From Tritrichomonas musculus (Eukaryota; Parabasalia; Tritrichomonadida; Tritrichomonadidae): a stretch of DNA of 64,000 bases. The stretch covers positions 1,984,001 through 2,048,000 of the forward strand of contig JAPFFF010000021.1 in assembly GCA_039105265.1 (NCBI GenBank), read 5' to 3'. Under the pieces are notes generated by a model. The model saw nothing but the letters and a program-made list of their open reading frames with translations. It had not been told where the DNA came from and made no database searches. This document shows positions 20,452 through 31,237 of the stretch, piece by piece (position 1 is the first letter of the stretch; every line of letters starts with the position of its first letter). Made by a program: the position numbers and the translations under genes.

Positions 20452-23292
20452 TTATTTAAAGTTAACTTGACTTTTCAAAGTCGATACATCGTTATGGACA
20501 CGACGAATTGCATTTTGGGCAAATTCTTGGCATACGGGAATCATAACCAACAATTCTATTGAACTAAAGAAATCTTCAATTCTCTTTTTAATTATTAATT
20601 CATCCTTATAAATCGTGAATCTTATAGTATAATTGTTGATTATATTCGTAATTACAGGGTTTATAATATCGCACAAACACTTCTTACTTATCTGTGATTT
20701 AGGATCCGTATTTCTCCAAACATTAGCGCAAAACTTAAACATTTTTCTTTGTGCAACTTTATTTTCTTTATTAAATATAGTTGTCAAAATTTGTTGCACT
20801 TTTGCTTTTTTCAAGACGCCTTCAAGGACAGATAAATCTTGAGTAAATTTTTTAAAGAACTTCCAAGTTATTCGAAGAACTTTTTCATTTGTTACATTCA
20901 AAAAGTTTACAATTTCTTCAATAAAATTGTTAATTTGTAAAATTACAGGGAAAATACTATTATAGTAAGCAATAAAATTCAATAAAGCTTTCATTCTAAT
21001 AATATAGATGGTTACATTTGTAATTTCTTCTTTGCTATTGTGATTGCTATAGATGTAATAAGCATGACTCGTTTGAACAATTGATTTACAAATCGTTGAT
21101 ATCGTATCGCCAAGTAACTGACGATATTCCCAGCTACTAAAGTTAGAAACAAGGTTAAAAGAGGATAATACTAATGATATCGGCTCGATCATCCAAAATA
21201 CTTTTGTTTGCTTGGATTGCAAAACATATTGGAAGAACTGAATAAGATTTTTTCCGTTAAATCGAATTTTTAATGGTTCTGCATAATCATGAATATATCT
21301 ACAAACTGATGATATAAATAAGCACGTTGATGATTTAATCCCATCAATACCATAGTATTTCGCAAAGCTGGAGCAATTTTTGAGAAAGAAATAAGCAGCA
21401 GTCATCATTGATGTTGAATGTGCTATCGTCCAAAGTAGAACAGGCCTAGTATTTCCTTTATTTATCCACAGTAAGAACTTTTCACCAAGAACAAGTTGAT
21501 GAATCGACGGCGATTCACATTGGATCAACATTAACAAAGCTTTATATTCATCAGTATCAATAGGTGCATCTCGTAAAGTATTTAAAAAAGTTTCTTGTTG
21601 AGCTAATAAATGATAAACATCCATGAAAAATGATTTTGATTTTTCTAGAATCTTCTGATAAAATTCAGGATTGTCATTCTCATTGAAAAGAATGAGAAAA
21701 GATTGGATTAAATAAAGATGATTTATCTTCATTAAAGGAGTGTTTTTAAAATTGGTGATCATTGGAGTTATTGTTATGCGTCGGTGCGACGTAATGGCGA
21801 TTTTCGATATAATGTGGTAAAAAAGGACAATATTTGAAGGCTTAATGATTGTATAAAATAACTCATAACTGGTGCTAATGTTGAAAAGCGATCTGAATAA
21901 AAAAGATAAACAAATTGAATGCTTTAAAGATCTCTTCGAATAAGCTAATAAATACATGACTTTTTGTTGATCATTTAAAAATGAATCTACTAAATTGGCT
22001 ACAACTACTTGACCGTGATTAATATTATTAGAAACTGTGTTTGAAAGTAATGTATCAAATTGATCTCTTGTAAAATCGCTATCAAGTATTTTAAGGAATA
22101 CTGGTAATGTATAATTGTTAGGGTTATATAATAGATGTTCAAAATAATTGAGAGTAGTTGCTGGAGTTCCAAATAAAAAATATATAGGATGAATAGGCCT
22201 GCTAGAAATGAGAGTTTCAGATTGATAACCATATTCAACCATTTCTTGAACAAAAGCTGATTTATCTTTAATACCGAAAACTTCAACGACTGGCTCTAGA
22301 TTTGTAATATTTTTTTTTGGCTTTATCATTACATGAAATAAATTTTGAAGATTGCTTGAAATCATTTCTTTAGACACAATGTTCTTATTTTTGGCCCAAT
22401 CTAAATCAATCAATGACTTTGTTTTTTTGATAATTTTCATTGGAAATTTATTCTTCTTTTTAATTTTTCGTTTAATTGATGGTTTATCAATGCTTTTCCC
22501 CGCGGTTTCTTCTTTTGAATTATAATAGCATTGAAGTGATGCGATTTCGCCAAATTGACTAGGTGGAATTGGAGGTTTTTTTAATTGATCATATGTTATA
22601 ATAGACCAGTTAACATAAGCTTTCTCATAATCATTTACATTATCATAAATAAAAGGCTTGGGCTCTACTGGGATCATTTGCCCCATCCATTGAGGCTCAT
22701 GAGTAATATGGTGAAGATAGAGAATAGGTTCACGCTTAGGTATTTGTTCTGGAAAAGGAATATTGGGATAAATTTCTTCATTTGATAATAAAAGGTCAAC
22801 CATATGCAAATAATTCTTTGGTAAAAGTTGCCAAACATTAGGCTTAAATGTTTTGTATCTCAATAAGTTTGTTTTTTCTTCTTGCGTAAATATTTTTGGA
22901 GCTGATGGAACATAAAAACATGAGGTAATTGGTGTTGGAAGCGCAACTGAGGCCAAATATCTATTTGCCTGACGGAACCATGTTAAAAGTGCCGACTCAT
23001 ATTGTTCTTTACTGGTAAAATTATTTGGATTTGGAAATACTATTTGCGGAAAATCTTGCGGACAGAAAATAGATAAAAAACGATCTTTTGTATACGGGTC
23101 GGTTAATTCTGGTTTGTCATTTGCTAACACAGTTACAGGGCTAGTAATTGGCTGGTAGAATTTATTAAGCGGAGAATTATCTGAAGCAAGAAAAAAAGGA
23201 ATATTGTCTCCATTTACAGATGGTATTTCAGTATAGTGTTGCAATTGTACAAATTTGTATGGTTGCTCCAGAGTTGTCATATAAGTATTCAT
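20452..23292 (-). CDS. Unassigned 946-residue helical protein
   Basis: It starts at ATG 23292; an internal ATG five codons in (MTTLEQPYKF) is an alternative. The N-terminal third contains a loose repeated pattern of Pro-rich phrases followed by YExAxxxW: FPNPNNFTSKEQYESALLTW, and KPFIYDNVNDYEKAYVNW followed by a KKPPIPPSQF phrase. A lysine-rich patch (IKRKIKKKNKFPMKIIKKTK) lies near residue 280. The remaining two thirds look entirely alpha-helical with Leu/Ile/Phe spacing, possibly a HEAT/ARM-like solenoid. I do not recognise a named domain and suggest no function. It is divergent from the PCI gene, with only about 98 bp between the two starts. Confidence 0.8.
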   Translation of the reverse strand: MNTYMTTLEQPYKFVQLQHYTEIPSVNGDNIPFFLASDNSPLNKFYQPITSPVTVLANDKPELTDPYTKDRFLSIFCPQDFPQIVFPNPNNFTSKEQYESALLTWFRQANRYLASVALPTPITSCFYVPSAPKIFTQEEKTNLLRYKTFKPNVWQLLPKNYLHMVDLLLSNEEIYPNIPFPEQIPKREPILYLHHITHEPQWMGQMIPVEPKPFIYDNVNDYEKAYVNWSIITYDQLKKPPIPPSQFGEIASLQCYYNSKEETAGKSIDKPSIKRKIKKKNKFPMKIIKKTKSLIDLDWAKNKNIVSKEMISSNLQNLFHVMIKPKKNITNLEPVVEVFGIKDKSAFVQEMVEYGYQSETLISSRPIHPIYFLFGTPATTLNYFEHLLYNPNNYTLPVFLKILDSDFTRDQFDTLLSNTVSNNINHGQVVVANLVDSFLNDQQKVMYLLAYSKRSLKHSICLSFLFRSLFNISTSYELFYTIIKPSNIVLFYHIISKIAITSHRRITITPMITNFKNTPLMKINHLYLIQSFLILFNENDNPEFYQKILEKSKSFFMDVYHLLAQQETFLNTLRDAPIDTDEYKALLMLIQCESPSIHQLVLGEKFLLWINKGNTRPVLLWTIAHSTSMMTAAYFFLKNCSSFAKYYGIDGIKSSTCLFISSVCRYIHDYAEPLKIRFNGKNLIQFFQYVLQSKQTKVFWMIEPISLVLSSFNLVSNFSSWEYRQLLGDTISTICKSIVQTSHAYYIYSNHNSKEEITNVTIYIIRMKALLNFIAYYNSIFPVILQINNFIEEIVNFLNVTNEKVLRITWKFFKKFTQDLSVLEGVLKKAKVQQILTTIFNKENKVAQRKMFKFCANVWRNTDPKSQISKKCLCDIINPVITNIINNYTIRFTIYKDELIIKKRIEDFFSSIELLVMIPVCQEFAQNAIRRVHNDVSTLKSQVNFK

Positions 23293-23390
23293 TACGGCGA
23301 GATAAGTTTATAGATATAATAAAATATGAAGGGGAGAATTTATTTCAGTCAAAATTTTGTATTTATTCATCAAAAAGTCAACATTTTAAA

Positions 23391-24464
23391 ATGAAAATGT
23401 CAAAGGAGCAAGGCTATATGCAGCCTGACAAGAAACCTTATTTGGATTATGTAAAGAATGATATCCTCAAAGTTAAAAACATGGATGATTTAAAGGATTT
23501 AGGTAAAACAATGAAAGATGCAAAAGCTCTAGAAAAAAGAGAAATAGAAGAACTTTTCAATTCAAAATTTCTTCAGGCTAAAAATGTTTCTCAATTAGCT
23601 GCTTTATGTATTGTAGTTCCAACCAGCGCAGTACCGAACCAACTATATTCATTAATTTCTAAACTTCTTCCAGATATGAAAAATTTGAATTTTAGAATTC
23701 AGAATGGAATTGCTTACAAATATGTTGAAGCTGCAATATCAATAAGTGAAGGAAAAAATTTATTTGCTAACGATATTTTTACTGCTCTATTTTACGATAG
23801 TCCTGCTATTTATGCAGGACCATATTTACGTCTCCTTGCATCAATAAAGGATCCTAAAGATATTTTTGAAAAAAATTCAATTTCATACTCCAAAGAGCCA
23901 CGAATTGATGTATTAACATTATATTATTATAGCGTTAATCTTCTTTTATTAAATAATTATAAAAAATCAGAACAATTCTTGCTTAGATCATACAAGTTAG
24001 CAAAAAAGGCCAAAATAGATGATACCATACCTTCTATTGTTGAAAAACTAAGTTTAGCATCTTTTCTAAATCATGTACCACATACTGTTTTTCTTAGTTT
24101 AGTTAAACTTACACATCACCCAGAAAGACATGCTTCAAGTATTTGGGATCTTGATAACAGTAATTATTTAGATCAAATTCAAGACCCAAAGAATTTTTAC
24201 AACCAGTTTAGGAAACAAATAATTTTTGAACACACTCGAAGAGTAATAATTGATTTTACAATTTCAACTTCTGAAATGCCGCTCCAATTGCTTATTGAAG
24301 CTTGCAACAATCCAGATACAATGGAAGTGCTTGCTTTAATGAAATCATCAGGCGAAATAAAATTCAGAATTAAAGATAACATCATTAAATTCATTAAGTT
24401 TAACTACCAAGTTCAGATTGACCAAGAACAAGAAAATATTAAAATTTTACTACCAAACGAATAA
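23391..24464 (+). CDS. PCI-domain protein, COP9 signalosome subunit 3 (CSN3)-like
   Basis: The frame is open from 23220, but its first 57 codons overlap the start of the opposite gene and look like chance. I place the start at ATG 23391 (MKMSKEQGYM) or 23397, giving about 357 residues. The central part is TPR-like helical repeats (LTLYYYSVNLLLLNNYKKSEQ), closely resembling the YYYGG...LKNFERAL stretch of CSN3. The C-terminus ends in a winged-helix pattern (VLALMKSSGEIKFRIKDN) as in PCI domains of the proteasome lid, COP9 signalosome and eIF3. CSN3 helps build the complex that removes NEDD8 from cullins. The PCI assignment is fairly sure; the CSN3 subtype is a resemblance only. Confidence 0.65.
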   Translation: MKMSKEQGYMQPDKKPYLDYVKNDILKVKNMDDLKDLGKTMKDAKALEKREIEELFNSKFLQAKNVSQLAALCIVVPTSAVPNQLYSLISKLLPDMKNLNFRIQNGIAYKYVEAAISISEGKNLFANDIFTALFYDSPAIYAGPYLRLLASIKDPKDIFEKNSISYSKEPRIDVLTLYYYSVNLLLLNNYKKSEQFLLRSYKLAKKAKIDDTIPSIVEKLSLASFLNHVPHTVFLSLVKLTHHPERHASSIWDLDNSNYLDQIQDPKNFYNQFRKQIIFEHTRRVIIDFTISTSEMPLQLLIEACNNPDTMEVLALMKSSGEIKFRIKDNIIKFIKFNYQVQIDQEQENIKILLPNE

Positions 24465-24706
24465 TAACTTACCTTTTATTGAAAAAAAGATCACTTATTA
24501 TTTTTGAAAATATATATTTTAATAAAGAAATTATTATCAATGCGTATTTTTTGACGATTCTACATATGATATATAAATGACTATAATGTCTCGTGAAAAT
24601 TTGTATCCTAATCAGTTTATCATGTATTTTGAGAATTGTTATTCATTAATGTAAACTATTGAAAAAAATCGTTTGAAAAAATAAATTCGTTATTTTGTAA
24701 GTAAAA

Positions 24707-25969
24707 ATGTCTGCTGAAAAACTCAAAGCTCTTGTTGAAAAAGGAAATTTGATTAACCTTAACATTGTATCAGACTCGCTCGCAAATCTTTTAAATGAAG
24801 TTGCAAATATGCTTGTAGAACAACAAAAGCAAATCGTTGAATTAAAGAAAGAAATCGGTGATAAATGCTCTCAAACAGAATTTGACTCTTTCAAAAGCCA
24901 ATGGATTGCTGATAGAGATACAATTATGCGTTCTTTTCCAAGTATTGAAGATAAAATTGCTCAGGTTAACAACGATTTGAAAACGCAAAATGAAGAAACC
25001 AAAGAATTCGTTGAAAACTCGATATCAAATGTTTTAATTTCAGTTGACAATAGAATTCTTCAAAAAACTGATTTAATCGCCTCAAACCAGCAATATTTGA
25101 CTCATTCTTTATCTGAATTGGAAGAAAAAGTAAATTCTTACCAGAAATCAAATACATCATCATTAGCATCTGGAAGATCAGGCCGAAATCCACCTCAATA
25201 TGATGAAATGGACATTCAAGATCGTCTTCAAAAACTCGAAGATCAAGTCAGCCAAATAATCAATAAAGATACTGAAAGTTCACAAGGACAAATAACAGAC
25301 AGATCATTATCTGCAAACCTAGAATCAAGCGAAAAAGATCCAAATTCAGGAACCGAGCCAACGCAAAAAATTCAAATTGACGAAAATACCCTAGAAGTGC
25401 TTCGTGCTGAAATAAAAGATCAACTTCAACAGATGCAACAGCAAATTGAAAGCACATCTAAAGAACAAAATGACCAAGAAAATCCAAATGATGAGGGCAA
25501 TCAAGATTTCTTAGGTCAAGGAGATTTTGCTGGAAATGAACAAGATGGATATAATGAATTTGAACAGATGAAAGTTGAAATTGGACAAATTGAAGAAGCA
25601 ATTGAAGAACAAAATAAAAATCTGATTTCGAGAATTGAAAGAAAAATGGAAATATCACTCGTTGAAAGGATGTTTGAAAAATTGAGATTGATAATAACAT
25701 CAACGAAAGATGAAATTGCAGCTCTTGAGCGCAAAATCGATGCTTTTGTAGAGAAAAAACAGATGGAGGAGTATGTTCAAGGAACAATTCGTAATTTACT
25801 CGAAGACGAACATGCATCTTTTACTAATAAACCAATTAGATGTTTAGCATGTGGAAGACCTAAACTTAATGCATCCAATCTAGAAATAATGCCAACAACT
25901 ACCCAAGCTTCAACTAAAGACCGAAATTCAGAATTACCTGTTCTAAAATTTACGATACCTAGGCTGTAA
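24707..25969 (+). CDS. Coiled-coil protein with C-terminal CLACGRP motif, QRICH2/DUF4795-like
   Basis: This is a 420-residue acidic protein. Residues about 20-150 and 210-345 are coiled-coil or low-complexity helices rich in Glu, Gln and Lys (QLQQMQQQIESTSKEQNDQE). Near residue 370 a short conserved-looking motif, IRCLACGRPK, follows a helix (YVQGTIRNLLEDEHASF). This arrangement, long helices ending in a Cys-x-x-Cys-x-Arg-Pro motif, resembles the C-terminal region of QRICH2-type (DUF4795) flagellar proteins. In that family it supports sperm and flagellar axoneme assembly. The link is inferred from one motif and overall shape. The gene lies 242 bp downstream of the PCI gene in the same orientation. 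Confidence 0.7.
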   Translation: MSAEKLKALVEKGNLINLNIVSDSLANLLNEVANMLVEQQKQIVELKKEIGDKCSQTEFDSFKSQWIADRDTIMRSFPSIEDKIAQVNNDLKTQNEETKEFVENSISNVLISVDNRILQKTDLIASNQQYLTHSLSELEEKVNSYQKSNTSSLASGRSGRNPPQYDEMDIQDRLQKLEDQVSQIINKDTESSQGQITDRSLSANLESSEKDPNSGTEPTQKIQIDENTLEVLRAEIKDQLQQMQQQIESTSKEQNDQENPNDEGNQDFLGQGDFAGNEQDGYNEFEQMKVEIGQIEEAIEEQNKNLISRIERKMEISLVERMFEKLRLIITSTKDEIAALERKIDAFVEKKQMEEYVQGTIRNLLEDEHASFTNKPIRCLACGRPKLNASNLEIMPTTTQASTKDRNSELPVLKFTIPRL

Positions 25970-27791
25970 TTTATGATAGAAATTATTGATTGTTATAAAA
26001 TGTTAATTTTTTTTGAAGATTTCCTTCTTTTTGGTCATTATTTATTTTGTTTTTATTATGATAAATAATCTTTGAATAAAATAAAATAAAAAAAAATCTG
26101 TTATTTAATTTAATAATCGTATACTGTTTCACATAAGCGTTTACAGACTTTTTTTTTAATTTCTTTTTTTAATTATGTTATTGATAAAAGGAGAACGAGT
26201 AACCGTTTTTCGTACGTTAAAATCGCTTAAAAATGCTTTAATATCTTTTTATAAAAACAAGAAAAAGCAAAATTCTTGAAATATATTAGTTCTTTATATT
26301 AGGTAAAATAATATATAATGATATATTACGTAATTATCTGAAGTGTGTTGAAATAATTGAATAATGATATTTTTTTTTAATCATCGAAAGGACATGTAGC
26401 TTAATAATTGTGATATTTTATTTTAGTATTAAATGATAAAATGATATTATATCTTTAAAATAAAACTTATAGTGGACTTAAAAATTTCCATATCTTTTTT
26501 TTAGTTTTTGTAATCCTGAGGAAAAATCCTTTTTACTATGCATTTATTTACACTGATATTTTATTTTGTACGACAATTAGTGTTGATAATTCTATTAGAT
26601 TATAATTATTGTTTTTTCGGATAGTGAATTTTTATTAAGAAATATAATATTTTTAATAGATATTTATTTAATAGAACGTATTCAATATATTATTCGCATT
26701 TTGGAGTTGAAATAGTAATAATTGCATTATTTTAGATCTTATTAGAAAAATCAATTTTTCTGAAAAATTATAACAGATAATTATTATATGTAATTATATC
26801 AAGTAAATATAATTATTTATCAGTTGAATAAATCAATTAATTGGGATATTTATGTGATTTAATATTGTTTGGAGGTTATATGATTTTTTTATTTTAAATT
26901 TTAATAGTAAAACATATTTTCATCTTTAATATAAGGAAAATTCATATCTAAAGTTACTAAATAAGTAAGTAAATTCAGAATGATAAATGAATAAAATAAA
27001 AAAAATTGAGTAAATTAATAAAATATCGTTCAATTTGACCACTTTTTGAATTATTTTTATTCTTTGATATTTTTCTTTTATTTGTCGATAAATCGATTTA
27101 TTTCAGTGTATTTACACCACTTCTATCAAACATGTAAAAACGTTTAGAATTAAAATTCGTACGTTAGTTCTGAAAAGTTAAACTTTTTGATAACTTGGAT
27201 TTTTGAAACATGAATAATGTTTTTCCCTTCTATAGATTTTTTTTTTGTTCTATATAAAACTTGCTTAAAAACCAATATAGTATATAATATTTCAATATGA
27301 AGTCGAAACGACGATTTTCAATAACCACCAAATAAGGTATCAAAAAGTTTTATATATGTTTATTATTATTTATAATTTTAAAATCACAGCATATTAGGAA
27401 AATTATTGCTTTTATACTACCAAAACAAATATCACCAAACTCGCATTTGATGTTTTATATCATGTATTGCAGGATTTTTCCTATTTGACCATTATTTTAG
27501 CGAAATTGCATATCTTCGAAATTACCTTTATACTTGATAACCAAGCATACTTTATTTAGTAATACGACAGGAAAATATATAGTCTTTTCCGTACAGCCAG
27601 TTCTAACTGATACCTTTAGTTTACAATAAAAAAAAATGTTAATCAATTAAGATCAAAATAAGAATTTTTTCAAGAAAAAATGAATAAAATATTAAAAGTT
27701 GAAGGCAATACCGTCAAAAGTAACATTGATTAATTGCTTAAAATCCAATAAATAAATAAACATCTTTAATATGTAACTTTCAAGCATACAT
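25970..27791. other. Long AT-rich intergenic region, no gene seen
   Basis: About 1.8 kb of AT-rich sequence without any credible open frame. Nothing definite was found apart from a 25-bp sequence at 27733-27757 that recurs at 31598-31622 on the far side of the adjacent transposon. Confidence 0.6.
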
Positions 27792-28848
27792 TTAAGGGTG
27801 CGGGATATTTGAAGTTTTTTAAATATCTAATTAATTACAACCAACATTTATAAATTAAATATATAAAAATAATTTTTGACTATTTACTTGGAATATGCAT
27901 TTTTAAATAATTTTAAATAATTAGAAGATATTTGTATTTTAATTATTTTCAAAGACTCTCTGAAAAAAATTCTATATTTTTTCTGAAATTATTCATAGTT
28001 TTATTTTTATATCCAGCTTTCAATTATTAATTTTAAATTTTTTTTACTAGAAAAACATTTTTATATCAATCATTATATAAAATTAATATCATATGTATAT
28101 ATGCTTTTTAAATTAATGATTAAATGGCATTTGCAATTATTTTTTTATTCATGATATATATCTTCTACATTCCATGAATTTGTTGTATTAACTGATTAAA
28201 TTATTTTTCTTTCATTATTAAACAAATTCTTTTCGTTTTATTCATTTTTTATTTATTTATTTAATGAAGTTTATTATTTTAAAGTTGATTAACAAAAAAA
28301 TTCACTTTGAGAAAGTTATATTTATTTATTAACAAATATTGCAACATTACTTTTTGGAGTTTCATGAATACTGTTTTAAAAAATATCTTTTAAAAACAAA
28401 AAATAAAAATTAAAGGCTCCAATAGTTTTTTTTGCATATCGAATTTATATAGAAAAAGTGGTTATTGAAAAAAAGCTATGTGATCATTGATTTCTATATC
28501 TAATGTTCCAATATTTTATAAGAATGATGAATAATGAATAAGCAATATTACAATGTTGAGAGTTTTTGAAAATGTTGGTTGCATTCGAAATTGAAAACAC
28601 AAAACATCATTTAATTCAAAACCATAATAATCTATACAAAATATAAAATTATTTTGAAATGTTTGAGTATTTTTAAAGTCCATTTGCATTATTAAATAAT
28701 TAAAAAATATCATAGATAAAGCTAGAAAAAAAAGCAAATTTTGAGAAGATGAGTATACTTTATTTTGAATATATGTTAACTTTTTAAATGTATTTAACGT
28801 ATAAATTTAACTTTTTGTATGTCAATCATCAAATTTTTGATAACAATA

Positions 28849-28973
28849 AACGTAGTTATCATAATTTTCTATAGAATAAACGTATTTATCAGAATTTTGA
28901 ATACTTTTAACGTCTTCATTAGGTTTTTGAATGCATTAAACGTCTTCATTAGGTTTTTGAATGCATTAAACGT
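28849..28973. repeat. Phased 30-bp repeats (AACGT core) upstream of the transposase
   Basis: AACGT starts at 28849, 28879, 28909, 28939 and 28969, exactly 30 bp apart. The units from 28909 and 28939 are essentially identical; the earlier two are diverged (AACGTAGTTATCATAATTTT, AACGTATTTATCAGAATTTT). The array ends 60 bp before the likely transposase start. It may bind the transposase or act in its promoter; that role is an inference. Confidence 0.85.
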
Positions 28974-29020
28974 ATATTTTTATGTTTCGTGATTTCATTG
29001 CAAGCTTTTCTTCTCTGACT

Positions 29021-29026
29021 TCATTA
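29021..29026 (+). promoter_or_regulatory. Initiator-like TCATTA box before the transposase ATG
   Basis: TCATTA fits the trichomonad initiator TCA-Y-(T/A), with the central A about 10 bases before ATG 29033. Very short 5' leaders are normal in trichomonads. It favours the start at 29033 over the upstream ATG at 28982. Confidence 0.5.
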
Positions 29027-29032
29027 TTATAC

Positions 29033-30376
29033 ATGGCACCTAAATCAAAGCAAGCCAAGCATTGCAGGAAAATTGCAATTGATCGACTGGCTAAAAAAAC
29101 ACCTGAAGCACCTCAGCCAAATCCTAAATTAAGTCCAAGGCTCATGGTAATGAATGGTCTTCTCACAGGAAATAGCTATGAAGGAGTTAAAAAGCAAGCT
29201 ACAATGATGAATACTCCAACTCCGTCGAAACGTACATTTTTTAATTGCCAAAAGCAAGTGTTAACTGATGTAATAAATACAGTAAAAGAAAGTTGCAAGC
29301 AGAATGCAGATAACATAAAAGAAAATTCATCTATATCGATTGATGGTCAATGGAATCATAAAAGGCATGGTTCTTACTCCACTGTTTCTTTTTTCGATCA
29401 AAAGCAAAAGAAAATAGTAGATTTTGAAAGTGTTTCTAATGGAAATTATGGTGCAAACAAAGATGTAAAATCATCCAATATGGAAACAGTCGGCATTGAA
29501 AAAGGATTGAATGAACTTGATTCAAAAATTGCCAACAAAAATATCAGAATATGTCATGATCATGACAATAAAACATCAAACCTTTTAAAGAAACACAAAG
29601 AACTTGGTTTAACTGAGAGTTTAGATCCAGGACATGCATGCCAAGAAATAAAGAGAAATGCAAATAATTACTTTGAAAAGTATTCACGCACGTTAAAAAA
29701 TAAAAATGATCCATCCAAAAACACTTACAAAAAGTGTTTTGAAATTTTCTCAACACTAATTGTCAAGATCATTTCTTGGTTTAAATTTGTAATATTTAAT
29801 GTTAAAGAGACAAAAATGAGAGAACAGATGTGGTTAAATATGACTAATCATGTGATTGGAAATCACAAAAACTGCATTCATCCTAACGAAATGTATGGCC
29901 TTAGAAAAGTGGGGCGCCCCAAAAAGTTTACTGATCACAATAACTCATTCTGGGAATGGGAGCAAGGGAAAACTAATGACCAATTTCAAAAAGAACTTGA
30001 TAAGTTTCTTGCAAAAAATACACCTCTCATTAGAGAAACCGGTACAGTGAGGACTCAAGACAATGAATCGTTAAATTCGATGATTAGTAAAACAATTCCC
30101 AAAAATAAAGTTTTTCACACGAGCAACGAAGCTCGTGCAGCAATAGCTGTGGGGAGGAAAAATGATCCATATTTTGATTCAAAAATTTTGAATAAAATTT
30201 GTCCTGGATCAATTTCAACTCCATTAATGCAGGAGATGAAACACGATGAGGAAATAAAATTCAATGAAAAAGAAAAGCGCAAAAGACCATATGATAAAAA
30301 AGTAAAAAATGAAATACGAGCACAAAGTAGACTCTTGAACCAAAATGACCAAGGTGATTATAAAGAAAAGAAATGA
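29033..30376 (+). CDS. Kolobok-like transposase
   Basis: The frame is open from ATG 28982, but the basic start MAPKSKQAKH at 29033 (447 residues) follows an initiator-like box and is preferred. Candidate catalytic acidic residues are D104 in SISIDGQWNHK, D176/D178 in ICHDHDNK, and E345 in the strongly conserved-looking QDNESLNSMISKTIPKNKVF. Between them are a DPGHACQEIKRN segment and a HVIGNHKNCIHP motif, which looks like the His/Cys cluster of Kolobok and related Mutator-type transposases. A lysine/arginine-rich tail (KEKRKRPYDKK) may be a nuclear signal. The frame is uninterrupted and lies inside TTAA-flanked ends, so this copy could be functional. The superfamily rests on motif pattern plus the TTAA duplications. 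Confidence 0.8.
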   Translation: MAPKSKQAKHCRKIAIDRLAKKTPEAPQPNPKLSPRLMVMNGLLTGNSYEGVKKQATMMNTPTPSKRTFFNCQKQVLTDVINTVKESCKQNADNIKENSSISIDGQWNHKRHGSYSTVSFFDQKQKKIVDFESVSNGNYGANKDVKSSNMETVGIEKGLNELDSKIANKNIRICHDHDNKTSNLLKKHKELGLTESLDPGHACQEIKRNANNYFEKYSRTLKNKNDPSKNTYKKCFEIFSTLIVKIISWFKFVIFNVKETKMREQMWLNMTNHVIGNHKNCIHPNEMYGLRKVGRPKKFTDHNNSFWEWEQGKTNDQFQKELDKFLAKNTPLIRETGTVRTQDNESLNSMISKTIPKNKVFHTSNEARAAIAVGRKNDPYFDSKILNKICPGSISTPLMQEMKHDEEIKFNEKEKRKRPYDKKVKNEIRAQSRLLNQNDQGDYKEKK

Positions 30377-30589
30377 ATAAACATTTGATTAACTTATTTG
30401 GTTTTATTTTATGATTTTAAATAAATTATTAAAAAAATTAAATTAATCTGAAAATCATATAATATATCAAATTTTGCCAATTTCGAAAAAACTAATAAAT
30501 GAATAAATACAAGTAAAGTATCGATATTTATGTAAAAAAAATAAAGAAAAAATATGTCTACTAAATTATTTTGGCAAAAAAAAAAAAAA

Positions 30590-31237
30590 GCATCTGTTTG
30601 AATCAACTAGCAAATATTTGTAAATAAGAGGAAATTCAAATATATGATATCAAAATTTGAAATAATTCAATAAAACACGCTATAATAACATACTAATTCT
30701 TATTTTTAATTTTTAAATTCAGAATCTGTGATTTTGAATGAAGTGCAAAAAAATAAGCTAGGAAAAAAATTAAGCATCATTATAAATTAAAATTATAAAT
30801 TAAGCCTACTAAATTAACTCCATGGCTTTTCAATTAGTAAAAAAAAAAAGCATCTGTTTGAATCAGCTAGCAAATATTTGTAAATAAGAGGAAATTCAAA
30901 TATATGATATCAAAATTTGAAATAATTCAATAAAACACGCTATAATAACATACTAATTCTTATTTTTAAAATTTTAAATTCAGAATCTGTAATTTTGAAT
31001 GAAGTGCAAAAAAATAAGCTAGGAAAAAAATTAAGCATCATTATAAATTAAAATTATAAATTAAGCCTACTAAATTAACTCCATGGCTTTTCAATTAGTA
31101 AAAAAAAAATAAGCATCTGTTTGAATCAGCTAGCAAATATTTGCAAATAAGAGGAAATTCAAATATATGATATCAAAATTTGAAATAATTCAATAAAACA
31201 CGCTATAATAACATATTAAATCACAGATTCTGAATTT
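30590..31237. repeat. 260-bp tandem array with inverted cap, inside the transposon
   Basis: The phrase GCATCTGTTTGAATCA begins at 30590, 30850 and 31113. This gives two full units of 260 and 263 bp and a third cut at about 31217. The third unit then runs into AAATCACAGATTCTGAATTT (31218-31237), the exact reverse complement of a 20-bp segment within unit one (near 30715-30735). Unit divergence is low. Confidence 0.85.

Noticed and set aside
23220-23390. 57-codon N-terminal extension of the PCI protein
   Set aside because: It overlaps the opposite gene's 5' end, has no domain and would need an unusually long overlap. ATG 23391/23397 fits the family better.
26000-27790. Search for tRNA, rRNA or CRISPR-like arrays
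   Set aside because: No cloverleaf or regularly spaced repeat-spacer structure was found here or elsewhere; the genome is eukaryotic and CRISPR is not expected.
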